From NCBI GenBank assembly GCA_965207585.1, contig CBDBMT010000003.1, positions 2,356,001-2,420,000 of the forward strand: 64,000 bases of DNA, written 5' to 3'. The stretch comes from Bin87 sp965207585 (lineage in GTDB: Bacteria > Chloroflexota > Dehalococcoidia > Lucifugimonadales > UBA3495). Under the pieces are notes generated by a model. That model saw nothing but the letters and a program-made list of their open reading frames with translations, ran no database searches and was not told where the DNA came from. This document shows positions 1-9,083 of the stretch, piece after piece. Made by a program: the position numbers and the translations under genes. Numbering within the stretch: the first letter of the stretch is position 1; each line of letters starts with the position of its first letter.

Positions 1-2
1 AG

Positions 3-983
3 AGGATTTACGTGGGAATGCACGACGGGGTATGCGCCGTCACCAGCGACGACGGCGGCAAGACCTGGAAGCAGGGGCAGGTTACGACCTTGGCCCATGC
101 GGCGGCGCGTCTCAGCGCCAGCCCGGTGGCCGGGTCCCGGGCCTACCTGGCCGCATACGAAGCGGGAGTGTACCGGACGGACGACGGCGGCAACACCTGG
201 CAACACCTGGGCTCGTACCCAACCGATTACGCGCACAGTGTACTGGCCCACCCCGACGAGGCGGACTCCGTGTACGTCGGCAGCGAGCCGGCGGAGATCT
301 GGCGCTCGGCAGACTGCGGGGCAAGCTGGGACGAGTTCGACTCGTTCCGCGCGGTTCCGGAGGCGACCCAGTGGGGGTTCCATGCTCCCACCCGGGACTC
401 GCACGTGCGCGACCTGAGGGCGGCGCCCGGCTCGTCGGACCAGCTTTATGCTGGCATCGAGGTCGGCGGAATGGTGCGCTCCGGTGATGGCGGATCAAGC
501 TGGCAGCAATTGGACGGGCTCAACGACGACATCCACTGCGTCAATCTGAGCGCTAACCGGGCGGACAGGATCTACGTAGCCACGGCGGTGGCGCCCTATC
601 GTTCCGACGATGGCGGGGAGACCTGGGAGATGATCAATGACGGCCTGGATCGCCGGTACACGCTGCACATCTCGGCGGCGCCGGACGACGCGGATCTGGT
701 GCTGGTGACGGTTTCCGAGAACGCACGGCGCGGCAATCCCCAGTTCTACCGGTCGACCGACGCTGGCCGGACGTGGCAACTTGTCCAAGGCGTGGGTGAG
801 GGCGAGAACCCGTCGGACATGATGGTGGCTTTCGAGTGGGACCCGCAGGATCCGAACACGGTTTACGGCGGAACCGACGGCGGCAAGCTGTACCGCAGCA
901 GCGACCGGGGCGTTACCTGGGAGGCGCTGCCCGTTGAGGTGGGCACCGTGGCTGTCGGCGCGCTGGCGGTGGTCAGCGAATGA
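3..983 (+). CDS. Asp-box (BNR/sortilin-type) beta-propeller protein, 5' partial
   Basis: The open frame runs back through the left edge: codons before the first GTG (position 12) read R-I-Y, matching the propeller motif found again later (DRIYVAT), so the true start lies outside the window. At least seven Asp-box motifs of the S/T-x-D-x-G-x-T-W type are visible (for example TSDDGGKTW, RSDDGGETW, RSTDAGRTW), spaced 40-60 residues apart, as in sialidase-like or VPS10/sortilin-like propellers. Such proteins bind or hydrolyse glycans or act as scaffolds. No catalytic set can be identified here, so the substrate is unknown. It ends 73 bases before the amidohydrolase gene and may be cotranscribed with it. 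Confidence 0.8.
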   Translation, partial: RIYVGMHDGVCAVTSDDGGKTWKQGQVTTLAHAAARLSASPVAGSRAYLAAYEAGVYRTDDGGNTWQHLGSYPTDYAHSVLAHPDEADSVYVGSEPAEIWRSADCGASWDEFDSFRAVPEATQWGFHAPTRDSHVRDLRAAPGSSDQLYAGIEVGGMVRSGDGGSSWQQLDGLNDDIHCVNLSANRADRIYVATAVAPYRSDDGGETWEMINDGLDRRYTLHISAAPDDADLVLVTVSENARRGNPQFYRSTDAGRTWQLVQGVGEGENPSDMMVAFEWDPQDPNTVYGGTDGGKLYRSSDRGVTWEALPVEVGTVAVGALAVVSE

Positions 984-1056
984 TCCGGCAGCAGCCTCGG
1001 GCCGTGTTATCATCGGCCCGATATTCCCGAACGACACTGGAGCCGGAGGTGCGATC

Positions 1057-2073
1057 ATGCCGCCGAGTGGCAACGAATGGCTGGCCCTGACGACGGAACC
1101 CATCCTGGAGCCTGAACTCCCCATCTGTGACCCGCATCACCACTTCTGGGTGCAGCGCCCGGAGCCGGTGGACTACCAGCAATATCTGCTGCCCGACCTG
1201 GCGGCGGACATCAACAGCGGACACAACGTGCGATCCACGGTCTTCGTGGAGGCCCGTTCCGAGTATCGAACCGACGGGCCTGAAGAGTACCGCCCGGTGG
1301 GCGAGGTCGAGTTCGTCCAGGGCATCGCGGACGAAAGCGCCACGGGAGTGTACGGCGAAGGAAGGGCCGCCGCGGCGATCATCGGTCGCGCCGATCTGAA
1401 GATGGGCGATGGCGCACGTCCGGTGCTGGAAGCGTTGCAGGCGGCAAGCCCTAATCGCTTCCGAGGGATCCGGCACTCGGTGGGTTGGGATCCCCATCCG
1501 GACGTCGAGAACCGGGAGGTAGAGGGTCTGCTGCAACGAGACGACTACCTGGCCGGGGCGCGTGTCCTGCAAGACATGGGCCTGATCCTCGAGACGTCGG
1601 TATATTTCCCCCAGCTGCCGGAACTGGCCGATTTTGCTCGTCGGGTCCCGGACCTGACCATCGTACTGAACCATATCGGCGGCATGATGCGCACCGGGCC
1701 CTACGCCAACCGCGACGACGAGGTAATTTCCGAGTGGCGCAGCGGTATTGAAGCAGTCGGCGCCGTGCCGAACATCATCATGAAGCTGGGCGGGATCGGC
1801 ATGCCTCGAATCGGTTTCGACTGGCACACGCGGGAGACCCCCGTGGGTTCCGAGGAAATCGCCGAGTCCGTCGGTGACTGGATGCGACACTGCCTGGACC
1901 AATTCGGCGCGGACCGGTGCATGTTCGAAAGCAACTTCCCGGTGGACAAGGTCTCCTTCTCGTACCACGTGATGTACAACGGCTTCAAGCGGTTGTCGCA
2001 GGGATACTCCGAGTCGGAGCGCGCGGCGGCGTTCCATGACACCGCGGTGCGGGTGTACCGGATAGCGGCGTAG
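1057..2073 (+). CDS. Amidohydrolase family 2 (metal-dependent TIM-barrel hydrolase)
   Basis: A 338-aa protein of the amidohydrolase-2 class, which includes decarboxylases and lactonases acting on aromatic or sugar-acid substrates. The N-terminal metal site is the HxH in CDPHHHFW, and the late Asp of ESNFPVD fits the last metal ligand. I chose ATG 1057 because GGAGGT lies 6 bases upstream. The frame stays open to an earlier GTG at 934, but those codons overlap the preceding gene and look like read-through. It is followed by an epoxide-hydrolase gene and probably belongs to a small catabolic cluster. The substrate cannot be told from sequence. Confidence 0.88.
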   Translation: MPPSGNEWLALTTEPILEPELPICDPHHHFWVQRPEPVDYQQYLLPDLAADINSGHNVRSTVFVEARSEYRTDGPEEYRPVGEVEFVQGIADESATGVYGEGRAAAAIIGRADLKMGDGARPVLEALQAASPNRFRGIRHSVGWDPHPDVENREVEGLLQRDDYLAGARVLQDMGLILETSVYFPQLPELADFARRVPDLTIVLNHIGGMMRTGPYANRDDEVISEWRSGIEAVGAVPNIIMKLGGIGMPRIGFDWHTRETPVGSEEIAESVGDWMRHCLDQFGADRCMFESNFPVDKVSFSYHVMYNGFKRLSQGYSESERAAAFHDTAVRVYRIAA

Positions 2074-2153
2074 GAATGGCGACCGCGCTTGACCACTGAT
2101 AGCAGGGGCGTCCACCATGGGCGCCCCAACTCAAGACACAAAGGAGGCTTGCC

Positions 2154-3302
2154 ATGGAGCCCTTTGAGATTGCCATAAGCGACGACGTGCTGGAGGACCT
2201 GCGGCGCCGGCTGCAACACACCCGCTGGCCGGACGAGATGCCCGGCACGGGCTGGGAGTACGGCTCCAATCTCGATTACATCAAGGAACTTATCGAGTAT
2301 TGGCGCACGGACTTCGACTGGCGCGCGCAGGAAAAGAAGCTCAACGCGTTCCATCACTTCAAAACCGAGGTTGACGGGTTGAGCATCCACTTCATCAAAG
2401 AAAACGGCACCGGCCCCAATCCGATGCCGCTGGTGATCACCCACGGCTGGCCCAGCACGTTCTTCGAGATGACGAAGATCATCCCTCTGCTGGCAGATCC
2501 CGGTGGACACGGTGGGGATCCGGCCGACTCTTTTGACGTGATCGCGCCGTCCCTGCCCGGCTTCGGGTTCTCGCAGGCTTCGCAGGAGCCGGGGATGCAG
2601 GTGCAGAAGGTGGCCGACCTGTGGGCAAAGCTGATGACCGAGAACCTGGGGTACCCCAAGTTCGCGGCTCAGGGCGGAGACATCGGCGCAGGCGTCACCT
2701 CGCGGCTGGGATACGCTCGTTCCGACAAGATGATCGGCGTGCACCTGACTTCGATAACACGCCCAACGCCCTACCTTGGCCCCGGCTCGCGGGCGCTGAC
2801 CGAAGCGGAACAGGCGCACTCCGACCAGCGCGAGCGATGGCAACAGAGCGAGGGCGGCTACAGTCACATCCAGGGGACCAAGCCGCAAACATTGTCCTAC
2901 GGGCTCAACGACTCGCCGGCCGGACTGGCGGCGTGGATCGTGGAGAAGTACCGGACGTGGAGCGACTGCAACGGCGACGTGGAAAGCACGTATACGAAGG
3001 ACGAGCTTCTGACCACGGTGACCATCTACTGGGTTACGCAGACCATCGGGTCCTCGGTGCGGATGTACAAGGAGAACCAAAGCTCGGTGTGGGAGATGGG
3101 CGAAGGCGAAACGGTGCCCACGCCGGCGGGCATGGCCATGTTCCCGCAGGAGATCGCCAAACCCCCGCGTGAGTGGGCGGAGCGATCATGGGACGTGCGC
3201 CGCTGGGAGCAGATGCCCCGGGGTGGGCACTTCGCCGCGCTCGAGGAACCGGAACTGCTGGCCCACGAGGTGCGCGAGTTCTTCCGGCCGTTCCGAGGCT
3301 AA
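2154..3302 (+). CDS. Epoxide hydrolase (EHN domain plus alpha/beta hydrolase)
   Basis: A 382-aa microsomal-type epoxide hydrolase family member. The N-terminal EHN cap (about residues 1-110) leads into an alpha/beta-hydrolase core with the HGWP oxyanion motif (residues 97-100), the nucleophile Asp176 in GGDIGAG, and the late catalytic His359 in GGHFA. These enzymes open epoxides to diols through an alkyl-enzyme ester. The start ATG has AAGGAGG upstream (about 2141-2147). It faces a second alpha/beta hydrolase gene across a bidirectional hairpin, so two enzymes of related chemistry converge here. Confidence 0.88.
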   Translation: MEPFEIAISDDVLEDLRRRLQHTRWPDEMPGTGWEYGSNLDYIKELIEYWRTDFDWRAQEKKLNAFHHFKTEVDGLSIHFIKENGTGPNPMPLVITHGWPSTFFEMTKIIPLLADPGGHGGDPADSFDVIAPSLPGFGFSQASQEPGMQVQKVADLWAKLMTENLGYPKFAAQGGDIGAGVTSRLGYARSDKMIGVHLTSITRPTPYLGPGSRALTEAEQAHSDQRERWQQSEGGYSHIQGTKPQTLSYGLNDSPAGLAAWIVEKYRTWSDCNGDVESTYTKDELLTTVTIYWVTQTIGSSVRMYKENQSSVWEMGEGETVPTPAGMAMFPQEIAKPPREWAERSWDVRRWEQMPRGGHFAALEEPELLAHEVREFFRPFRG

Positions 3303-3330
3303 GCCGGCGCGACATTCTCGGTAGCAATGC

Positions 3331-3354
3331 GGGGGCGAATGGTCGTTCGCCCCC
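3331..3354. terminator. Hairpin between convergent genes (dispersed repeat family)
   Basis: A perfect 9-bp stem (GGGGGCGAA and TTCGCCCCC) around a 6-base loop lies between two convergent hydrolase genes and could end both transcripts. There is no strong T run. A near-identical hairpin recurs at 63217-63240, so it may be a dispersed repeat that doubles as a terminator. Confidence 0.6.
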
Positions 3355-3369
3355 AAATGATTGTCAGGT

Positions 3370-4245
3370 TCAGCGGGTCAGGAACTTGATGATCTTGGGG
3401 TTGACCTCTTCGGGTCGTTCCTGGTGCATGAAGTGGCCCGTGCCGGGGATGATGACCTTTTCCAGGCCGCCGGAGAAATAAGTGTACATGCCCGAGCTGA
3501 GGAAGGACTCCAGGCGTTTGGGCCGGTCGCGGGTGCCGTGCAGGGCCAGCGTGGGAACGCGAATCGGGCCGGCCGATATGACGGCCTGGTCGGCGCGCAC
3601 CTGGTCGTCCACCTGGGAAGCATCGTAGCGGGCGCGGTAGTACCCGAGGGCGGCCTGGACCACGCCGGGCTTGCGGAAAGTCGACCGGATGCTCTCCAAA
3701 GATTCGGCGGGAATGTCCCATTCAGGCGACGCCCAGCGCCACCATTCCTCCACAAAGGCGTAGTCGTTGTGTGCTACCGCCTCCTCGGCGTCGGGGCGTT
3801 GGAAGAAGAACCCGTGCCAGGTGCCCTGCAAGTATTGGAAGTCCAGGCTGAGCTCGCGGTCCACGCGACCGGAGGCGATGGTCACCAGCTTGATGACCCT
3901 TTCGGGCGCCAGGGCGGTGGCTCCGACCACGGCGCCGGCACCCCAGTCGTTGCCGATCAGGTAGGCGCGGTCGGCTCCCAGCGCGCCGATAAGTTCCACG
4001 GCGTCACGGGCCATCAGGGCGGAGTGGTAGCGTCCATCCACCGGGGCTTCCGTGGGGGCGTACCCGCGCATGAACGGAGCGACGGCGCGGAAACCGGCGG
4101 CCGCCAGATCGGGCAGCAAGTGTCGGAAAGAATACGCATGGTCGGGGAACCCGTGGAGGCAGATGGCCAGGGGACCGTCTCCCATCTCGAGGTAGTGGAA
4201 GTTGATGCCGTTGGCGCGAACGCTGCCGGTGTTGAAATCAGCCAT
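3370..4245 (-). CDS. Alpha/beta hydrolase (epoxide hydrolase/dehalogenase-like)
   Basis: A 291-aa alpha/beta-hydrolase with the HGFPDH oxyanion region near residue 31, a nucleophile-elbow Asp100 in GNDWGAG, and a C-terminal His271 in GTGHF. An Asp nucleophile places it with epoxide hydrolases, haloalkane dehalogenases and fluoroacetate dehalogenases. The motif pair does not separate these activities. Start ATG 4245 has GGAG 9 bases upstream. A longer frame to 4314 exists but overlaps the upstream gene. The upstream coiled-coil gene stops at 4238, overlapping this start by 8 bases, so translation is probably coupled. Confidence 0.85.
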   Translation of the reverse strand: MADFNTGSVRANGINFHYLEMGDGPLAICLHGFPDHAYSFRHLLPDLAAAGFRAVAPFMRGYAPTEAPVDGRYHSALMARDAVELIGALGADRAYLIGNDWGAGAVVGATALAPERVIKLVTIASGRVDRELSLDFQYLQGTWHGFFFQRPDAEEAVAHNDYAFVEEWWRWASPEWDIPAESLESIRSTFRKPGVVQAALGYYRARYDASQVDDQVRADQAVISAGPIRVPTLALHGTRDRPKRLESFLSSGMYTYFSGGLEKVIIPGTGHFMHQERPEEVNPKIIKFLTR

Positions 4246-4984
4246 GGTGGTCTCCGGGTGATTGGGTCCTGAACATTGCGGGGATAACGACCCTGACGTC
4301 TCTTTCCGCAGCACGCTCTCGTTGTTGCGACTGAACGCTTTCGCCGATCACCGCGGCAATGGTTTCGTTGCTGGTGATCGCGGCCAAGCTGCGGGCCCGA
4401 TCGTACGCTCGGTCGATATCCCGGTTATTGATGGTGCGCGACACCTCGAACACGGCGTAGACTTGCCGCGCGTCCGCGCTGCGACGGGCGCGGATTATGA
4501 TGTCCGCAACATGCAGGTTGTCGACCGCGTCCCCGTCAACCAGTCCCCGGACTTCGGCTTGCTCGGCAGCCGCGCGCAACTGCGGATCCATATCGCGGGA
4601 ACCATCCAGGAGAACCCTTCCCCGAGTCAAGCCCAGCTCATCCTTGGCAATGTTGAGGATATTTTCGCGAGCCCGGCGTTCGGTATCGCTGCCCTTGAGA
4701 GCCGCTACGTCGTCCTTGAGAACTTTGACGTCGTCCTTGAGGATCGTGACGCCGTCCTTGAGGGTTGTTACGTCCGCTTCCAGGGTTTCGAACCGGCGAT
4801 CGGTGGTGGCGATGAATTCGTCCAGCTTGGTGCTGATATGCGCCACGGTGGCAACCAGCTCCGCGAATTTTGCAGGCAGCGCGATGAGTTCCGGGGTTAG
4901 CAATCGCACCCGAAGTTCGTCGATGTAGTCGGGGTTGCTGTCCAGAAGGTCCAGCAAATCCTGAAATGTGTTAATTTCGGTCAT
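4238..4984 (-). CDS. Coiled-coil protein with PD-(D/E)XK-like C-terminal half
   Basis: A 248-aa soluble protein. An N-terminal segment (1-40) is followed by a long heptad-type coiled coil (about 45-100, with repeats of LKDDV). The C-terminal half contains an Asp in VADIIIRA and a Glu in AVFEVS about 20 residues apart, the spacing of PD-(D/E)XK nuclease-like folds. Proteins of this shape are frequent in Chloroflexota and cyanobacteria and are functionally undescribed. I chose ATG 4984; an ATG at 5008 is also in frame. It overlaps the next gene by 8 bases. The nuclease-fold assignment is inference. Confidence 0.65.
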   Translation of the reverse strand: MTEINTFQDLLDLLDSNPDYIDELRVRLLTPELIALPAKFAELVATVAHISTKLDEFIATTDRRFETLEADVTTLKDGVTILKDDVKVLKDDVAALKGSDTERRARENILNIAKDELGLTRGRVLLDGSRDMDPQLRAAAEQAEVRGLVDGDAVDNLHVADIIIRARRSADARQVYAVFEVSRTINNRDIDRAYDRARSLAAITSNETIAAVIGESVQSQQRERAAERDVRVVIPAMFRTQSPGDHHG

Positions 4985-5037
4985 CGGATCACCGCTTCTG
5001 CCTACCATTATAGTTCCATGCCGGTAAGACAGGGGCG

Positions 5038-6138
5038 TCAGAATTCCTGGATTCGGGGTAGAACCTCGTGGCCGAAGAGTTCGATTTCGGCCATCACGTC
5101 CTTGTGGTCCAGGCCGGGTTGCTGAAAGGCCAGATCAACGACGCCCACGCCGCACCGTTCGTGGTACGCGCGGAGTTGTTCCACCACGGTGTCGGGACTG
5201 CCGACGAAGTTGAGCTGGGTTCGCACGGCTCCACCTGACGGCGGGTTGGACGCCGGGGGTTCGGGAGCCGTGAGGGGTCTTCCGGCACGGGCCGCCTGCA
5301 CAGCCTGGGCGAGGGAGCGGCCGATATTCATGCCGCGCCCGCCGCCGACGGCGTGTACGCGATCGCGCAGGGCGTAGGCTTTTTCATCGGTCTCAGCTAG
5401 GCAGATGCCGCCGCGATAGACAACCTCGTCCGGTCCAGGTTGCCAGCCGGCCTCATCGGACCAGCGCCGGTAATCATTCACTACTGAGGCCATATCGTCG
5501 GGGTTTTCATACGAAACACCCAAACCCAGACGGCGGGACGCAGCGAATTGGACCGTATCGGCGCTGCGGGTCGCCACGATCAGCGGTGGCAGCGGACGCT
5601 GCACCGGCCACGGCCAGACGGACACGGTGCGGTACTGGTAGTAGCGGCCCTCCCAGGAGAAGGGCTCCGGCTCGGTGAGGGCCTTGAGGACAAGGTCCAT
5701 GGCCTCAATCAACCGGCCACGGCCCTCGGACGGGTTGAGGTCGTAAACCTGATCCTCGCTGGGAGTGCCGCGCATGAAGGCGGCCACCAGCCGGCCACCG
5801 GTGAGGTTGTCCAGCATCCCGATTTCCTCGGCGACGCGCACCGGGTTGTTGATGGGGAGCAACTGGCCCAGCAGGGCGATTCTCGCCGACCGGCAACGCT
5901 CGGCGACGGCGGCTGCCATCACCGCGGGGTTGGGCGTGGTGCGGTTGCCGGAGTAGTGGTGCTCGGACAGGCTGATCCAGTCGAAGCCGAGGTCTTCGGC
6001 GAGCTCGCACTCCTCCATCCCTTCCTGGTAGGAACGGAGAGAGACCTCCGGGTCGTGAAACGCCGGCGGAACGGGCCAACCGGCGGGGAACTGGTCACGC
6101 TCGGCATAGCCCATGCAACCGAAATATGATGCTTTCAC
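5038..6138 (-). CDS. LLM-class flavin-dependent monooxygenase (luciferase family)
   Basis: A 366-aa luciferase-like TIM-barrel protein. It contains the family segment with SLSEHHY, the stretch DNLTGGRL typical of bacterial luciferase-like alkanal/nitrilotriacetate-type monooxygenases, and a C-terminal GSPDTVVEQL segment. These enzymes use FMNH2 or F420H2 to oxidise organic compounds. The start is GTG 6138 with AGGAACGAC before it, and a good promoter lies 40 bases upstream. The substrate is unknown. Such monooxygenases are greatly expanded in SAR202-type Chloroflexota, which fits the rest of the window. Confidence 0.88.
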   Translation of the reverse strand: MKASYFGCMGYAERDQFPAGWPVPPAFHDPEVSLRSYQEGMEECELAEDLGFDWISLSEHHYSGNRTTPNPAVMAAAVAERCRSARIALLGQLLPINNPVRVAEEIGMLDNLTGGRLVAAFMRGTPSEDQVYDLNPSEGRGRLIEAMDLVLKALTEPEPFSWEGRYYQYRTVSVWPWPVQRPLPPLIVATRSADTVQFAASRRLGLGVSYENPDDMASVVNDYRRWSDEAGWQPGPDEVVYRGGICLAETDEKAYALRDRVHAVGGGRGMNIGRSLAQAVQAARAGRPLTAPEPPASNPPSGGAVRTQLNFVGSPDTVVEQLRAYHERCGVGVVDLAFQQPGLDHKDVMAEIELFGHEVLPRIQEF

Positions 6139-6177
6139 GTCGTTCCTGCAAAAGTGGAGGGGTGCTCGGATGGGGCG

Positions 6178-6206
6178 ATGTTAGGGGGGCGCATGGGGGT
6201 TGTCAA
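6178..6206 (-). promoter_or_regulatory. Sigma70-type promoter for the flavin monooxygenase gene
   Basis: On the minus strand TTGACA (6201-6206) and TAACAT (6178-6183) are separated by exactly 17 bases, placing the transcription start roughly 30 bases before the GTG at 6138. Confidence 0.7.
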
Positions 6207-6249
6207 CGCGGAGGGTGGCCCAGCCGCACCCAGCGTTGCCTGCGGGGAG

Positions 6250-6299
6250 CACATTTCAACAGGATCGACAAGGATGAACGGGATAAGCAGGATGTTTGC
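6250..6299. repeat. Degenerate short tandem motif (AGGAT-type units)
   Basis: Four units of about nine bases built on RGGAT (AGGATCGAC, AGGATGAAC, GGGATAAGC, AGGATGTTT) lie in the 329-base divergent gap between the monooxygenase and TPP-enzyme genes. The rest of that gap holds the two promoters and no gene. Similar RGGAT-rich repeats occur between genes in many bacteria. A role is unknown. Confidence 0.5.
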
Positions 6300-6327
6300 T
6301 TGACCGAGTACCGGGCAAGGCTATACT
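6300..6327 (+). promoter_or_regulatory. Sigma70-type promoter for the TPP-enzyme gene
   Basis: TTGACC (6300-6305), a 16-base spacer and TATACT (6322-6327). The predicted start near 6334 leaves a 5' leader of about 130 bases before the ATG at 6468. I see no recognised riboswitch in that leader. Confidence 0.65.
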
Positions 6328-6467
6328 GTCGCCATTGTGCGGAGGAACGCGGCCGCTAAAGGGCAGGACGCGCGTGCTTCCCCAACTCGGATCGAAGACT
6401 CGCCGCAGTTTCCTCATTTACCCCTTCTTTTCAGCCATCCGGACATTACATAACCAGGAGAGGCATC

Positions 6468-8192
6468 ATGCAGACCAGAGAGATGACCGCCAGCGCGTCG
6501 CGTTTGATGGTCGAACAGATGGTGGCGTCGGGCGTCAAGTACGTTTTCAACAATTCGGGGTCGCGCGAAGCGCTGTTCTTCAATGAGCTGCACGCGCGGT
6601 CGGACATTCACGGCATACTGGGCCTGCATGAGGGCGCGGTGACGGCCATGGCCGGCGGATACACCCAGGCGAACCTGGCTCCCGGCGTGATGGTCGTGCA
6701 TCTGGGCGCGGGTCTGGCGCAGGCGATGGGTCAGCTGATAAACGTGTGGACGGGCAGCCTGCCGGTGGTGGTGATTACTTTCGCCGGTGACACCGGTAGC
6801 TTCGCCGGCAAGATCAGCCTGGACGTGAGCCACAATGCCGGGCCCACGGCGATTGCCGCGCCGATGATGAAGGCGAACTGGACGGTCATCGAGCCGGAGG
6901 GCCTGCCGGCCGCATTGGAACGGGCATTGAGGGTGGCGATGACGCCGCCCGTAGGTCCGGTGCACCTGGCAGTGTACGACCGACTGCTGGGACCGACCGA
7001 GTTCACGGCGAACATCATCGACGGACAGCTACCCGAAATCCACGCCGGTTACCCCTCGGACGCCGATATCGACGCGGTGGCGCGGGCGCTGCGGGACGCC
7101 AAGCGTCCCTTGATGTACGTGGGCGACGGGGTTTGGAAGAGCGGCGCCATTGCCGAGGTTACTGCGCTGGCAGAGCGTTTCGGGGTGCCGGTGGTGGGAG
7201 ATCCGCGGGCGGTTTCCATCAAGCACCCGCTGCACGCCGGCGGCCGTCGGCTGGAGCAGGCGCCTGATATTGATCCTGACCTGATCCTGTGCATCGGCGT
7301 TACTCACAACGGGGCGGGCAACGCCAGCGACTACACCGCGTTCTTCGATGCCGAGCGAACCATCGCCATCGGCGCGGACGCGGAGAACCTGGAGAACATC
7401 CCCGGGCTGGACCTGGCGGTGCTGGCGGACGAAAAGCGGGCGGCACAGGCGTTGCTGGATGCCACGGATGGTTCGTCGGACGACTTGTCCGACCGTCGCA
7501 GCCGGGCCCGGGAAGAAGTGGCGGCGTTGCGGGCGCAGCGTCGGGATGCTGCGTGGCGAGTGCCGGCGGAAGAGGGCAAGGTTCGCGCCGTGGCCCTGGG
7601 CGACGCCCTGGACCAGGCACTGGAAAGTCGCGGCGGCGGGCTGGTGACCATCGAGCAGTTTGCCGTGGCGCAGGACATCCTGGCCAACAACGACGACGCA
7701 GGTCGCAACCAGTACATCCGCCCGGCCGGCGGGTCGGAAGGATACGGCGTGGGCATGGCCATCGGCGCCAAGCTGGGCGCGCCGGACACGCCGGTGGTCG
7801 GCCTGGTCGGTGATGGGTCGCTGTACTACTCGGACCACGCGCTGTGGACGGCGGCCAGCCACGGAGTGCCGGTGCTGTACGTGATCTCCAACAACGGCGC
7901 CTACGGCATCGTCGCCAGCTCGTTCGCCAATGCCAATGCCAACATGCGGGAGACCGGAGAATACCGGGGCGTGGTGCTGGACGGCATCGACCCGGTGAAG
8001 CTGGCCGAAGGGTTCGGTGTGGAGGCGATGGACGCCACCGACGAGGCTACCATCGGCGATGCCATCGAGCACGGGCTGGGGGTCGTTGAGCGGGAGAAGC
8101 GGCCGTTCCTGCTGAACGTTCACCTGCCGCTGGGCCTGCCGGAAGGCGGTAAGCCCGGGGAGATTTACAACATGAGCGCGGAGCTGGGATAA
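6468..8192 (+). CDS. Thiamine-diphosphate-dependent enzyme (acetolactate synthase/benzoylformate decarboxylase-like)
   Basis: A 574-aa three-domain TPP enzyme: PYR domain with the conserved activating Glu55 (LHEGA), a central domain, and a PP domain with the GDGS...NN cofactor motif (VGDGSLYYS to SNNGAYG). Enzymes of this shape make acyloins or decarboxylate 2-oxo acids. No small regulatory subunit gene is adjacent, so anabolic acetolactate synthase is less likely than a catabolic decarboxylase or lyase. Start ATG 6468 follows AGGAGAGGCATC. A terminator follows the stop. A distant relative is encoded at 28075-29748. Confidence 0.85.
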   Translation: MQTREMTASASRLMVEQMVASGVKYVFNNSGSREALFFNELHARSDIHGILGLHEGAVTAMAGGYTQANLAPGVMVVHLGAGLAQAMGQLINVWTGSLPVVVITFAGDTGSFAGKISLDVSHNAGPTAIAAPMMKANWTVIEPEGLPAALERALRVAMTPPVGPVHLAVYDRLLGPTEFTANIIDGQLPEIHAGYPSDADIDAVARALRDAKRPLMYVGDGVWKSGAIAEVTALAERFGVPVVGDPRAVSIKHPLHAGGRRLEQAPDIDPDLILCIGVTHNGAGNASDYTAFFDAERTIAIGADAENLENIPGLDLAVLADEKRAAQALLDATDGSSDDLSDRRSRAREEVAALRAQRRDAAWRVPAEEGKVRAVALGDALDQALESRGGGLVTIEQFAVAQDILANNDDAGRNQYIRPAGGSEGYGVGMAIGAKLGAPDTPVVGLVGDGSLYYSDHALWTAASHGVPVLYVISNNGAYGIVASSFANANANMRETGEYRGVVLDGIDPVKLAEGFGVEAMDATDEATIGDAIEHGLGVVEREKRPFLLNVHLPLGLPEGGKPGEIYNMSAELG

Positions 8193-8198
8193 CTTGGA

Positions 8199-8232
8199 GC
8201 GATGGGCGGGAAGTTCCCCGCCCGTCGCTTTT
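8199..8232 (+). terminator. Rho-independent terminator after the TPP-enzyme gene
   Basis: A 12-bp stem (GCGATGGGCGGG with CCCGCCCGTCGC, one G-U pair) is followed by TTTT, seven bases after the stop codon at 8192. Confidence 0.85.
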
Positions 8233-8318
8233 GGAACTGGCATGATCCGACGGGATGGGTGCGCTAAAATAGGCGCAACTTCGGGCTGGATATTTGACGG
8301 CGAGAGCAGGTTGGGGTT

Positions 8319-9083
8319 ATGCCGCACAATTTCTGGATGATCAATTGCAACGAGGAAAACTATAACGTTACGCGACGAATGGGGTTCACCGGGCAGGGGC
8401 TGAAGGCGGAATACCGGCGCAAGGTGCAGCGGGTGGAACCGGGTGACCGGGTCATTTATTACGTGACGGGGTCTCGGGTGTTCACGGCGACAGCCACCGT
8501 GACTCAGGGGTATGAAGAGGTCGGATCGGGCCCGTGGATCAAAGAGGGCAAGGCCGCGTGGCCTTATCGCATCGGCATCAAACCGGACGTCATCTTGGAG
8601 ACCGAGCAGTACATCGAAGCCGGGTTGATTGCCTACCGGTTGGAATACGTGCGGAAGTGGGCGCCGGAGGACTGGTACATGGCGTTCCAGGGCAACCTTC
8701 ATCTGCTCTCCAAGAGCGACTTTTTCCTGCTGGAAGGGGAGATGCTGAAGCTCCGAGACGGCCGGGAAAAGGCACTGGAACAGATTGACGCCGCATTGGC
8801 GGCTGAAGAGGAACGCGTGAACGCACAGCGGGAGCGTCGGCGTCGGAATGCGACACGGAACAACTCCCGTCCACAACCGCCTCGAACCCCGGTGGCGCCA
8901 GATGATCCGCCCGCTACGGTAGAGACTCCCCCAGGGACCAGTGATGCTGAAGCGGAGCCGCCAGAATCGGGATCCTCCGCTGACGGCAGCCGAAATAACG
9001 GACGCGGACGACGGAATCCACGGAACCGGGGCAATAGCCGGAGATCGGCTCCCCGGCAATCGCCGCGCTACGACAACGAGTAG
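8319..9083 (+). CDS. EVE/PUA-like domain protein with disordered basic tail
   Basis: A 254-aa protein. Residues 1-150 fit the EVE domain, a PUA-like fold that reads modified bases or nucleotides: an N-terminal FWMINCNEENY strand, GDRVIYYV, and a late FLLEGEML helix. Residues about 165-254 are an Arg/Pro/Asn-rich, low-complexity tail that is probably disordered and may bind nucleic acid. A -10-like TAAAAT lies at 8265-8270. The 3' end overlaps the convergent queG gene by 16 bases. EVE proteins often sit near restriction or RNA-modification genes. Here the neighbour is the tRNA-modifying QueG, which may be coincidence. Confidence 0.75.
   Translation: MPHNFWMINCNEENYNVTRRMGFTGQGLKAEYRRKVQRVEPGDRVIYYVTGSRVFTATATVTQGYEEVGSGPWIKEGKAAWPYRIGIKPDVILETEQYIEAGLIAYRLEYVRKWAPEDWYMAFQGNLHLLSKSDFFLLEGEMLKLRDGREKALEQIDAALAAEEERVNAQRERRRRNATRNNSRPQPPRTPVAPDDPPATVETPPGTSDAEAEPPESGSSADGSRNNGRGRRNPRNRGNSRRSAPRQSPRYDNE

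Noticed and set aside
6139..6467. A hidden gene in the divergent gap
   Set aside because: Only short frames occur. The space holds two promoters and a degenerate short repeat.
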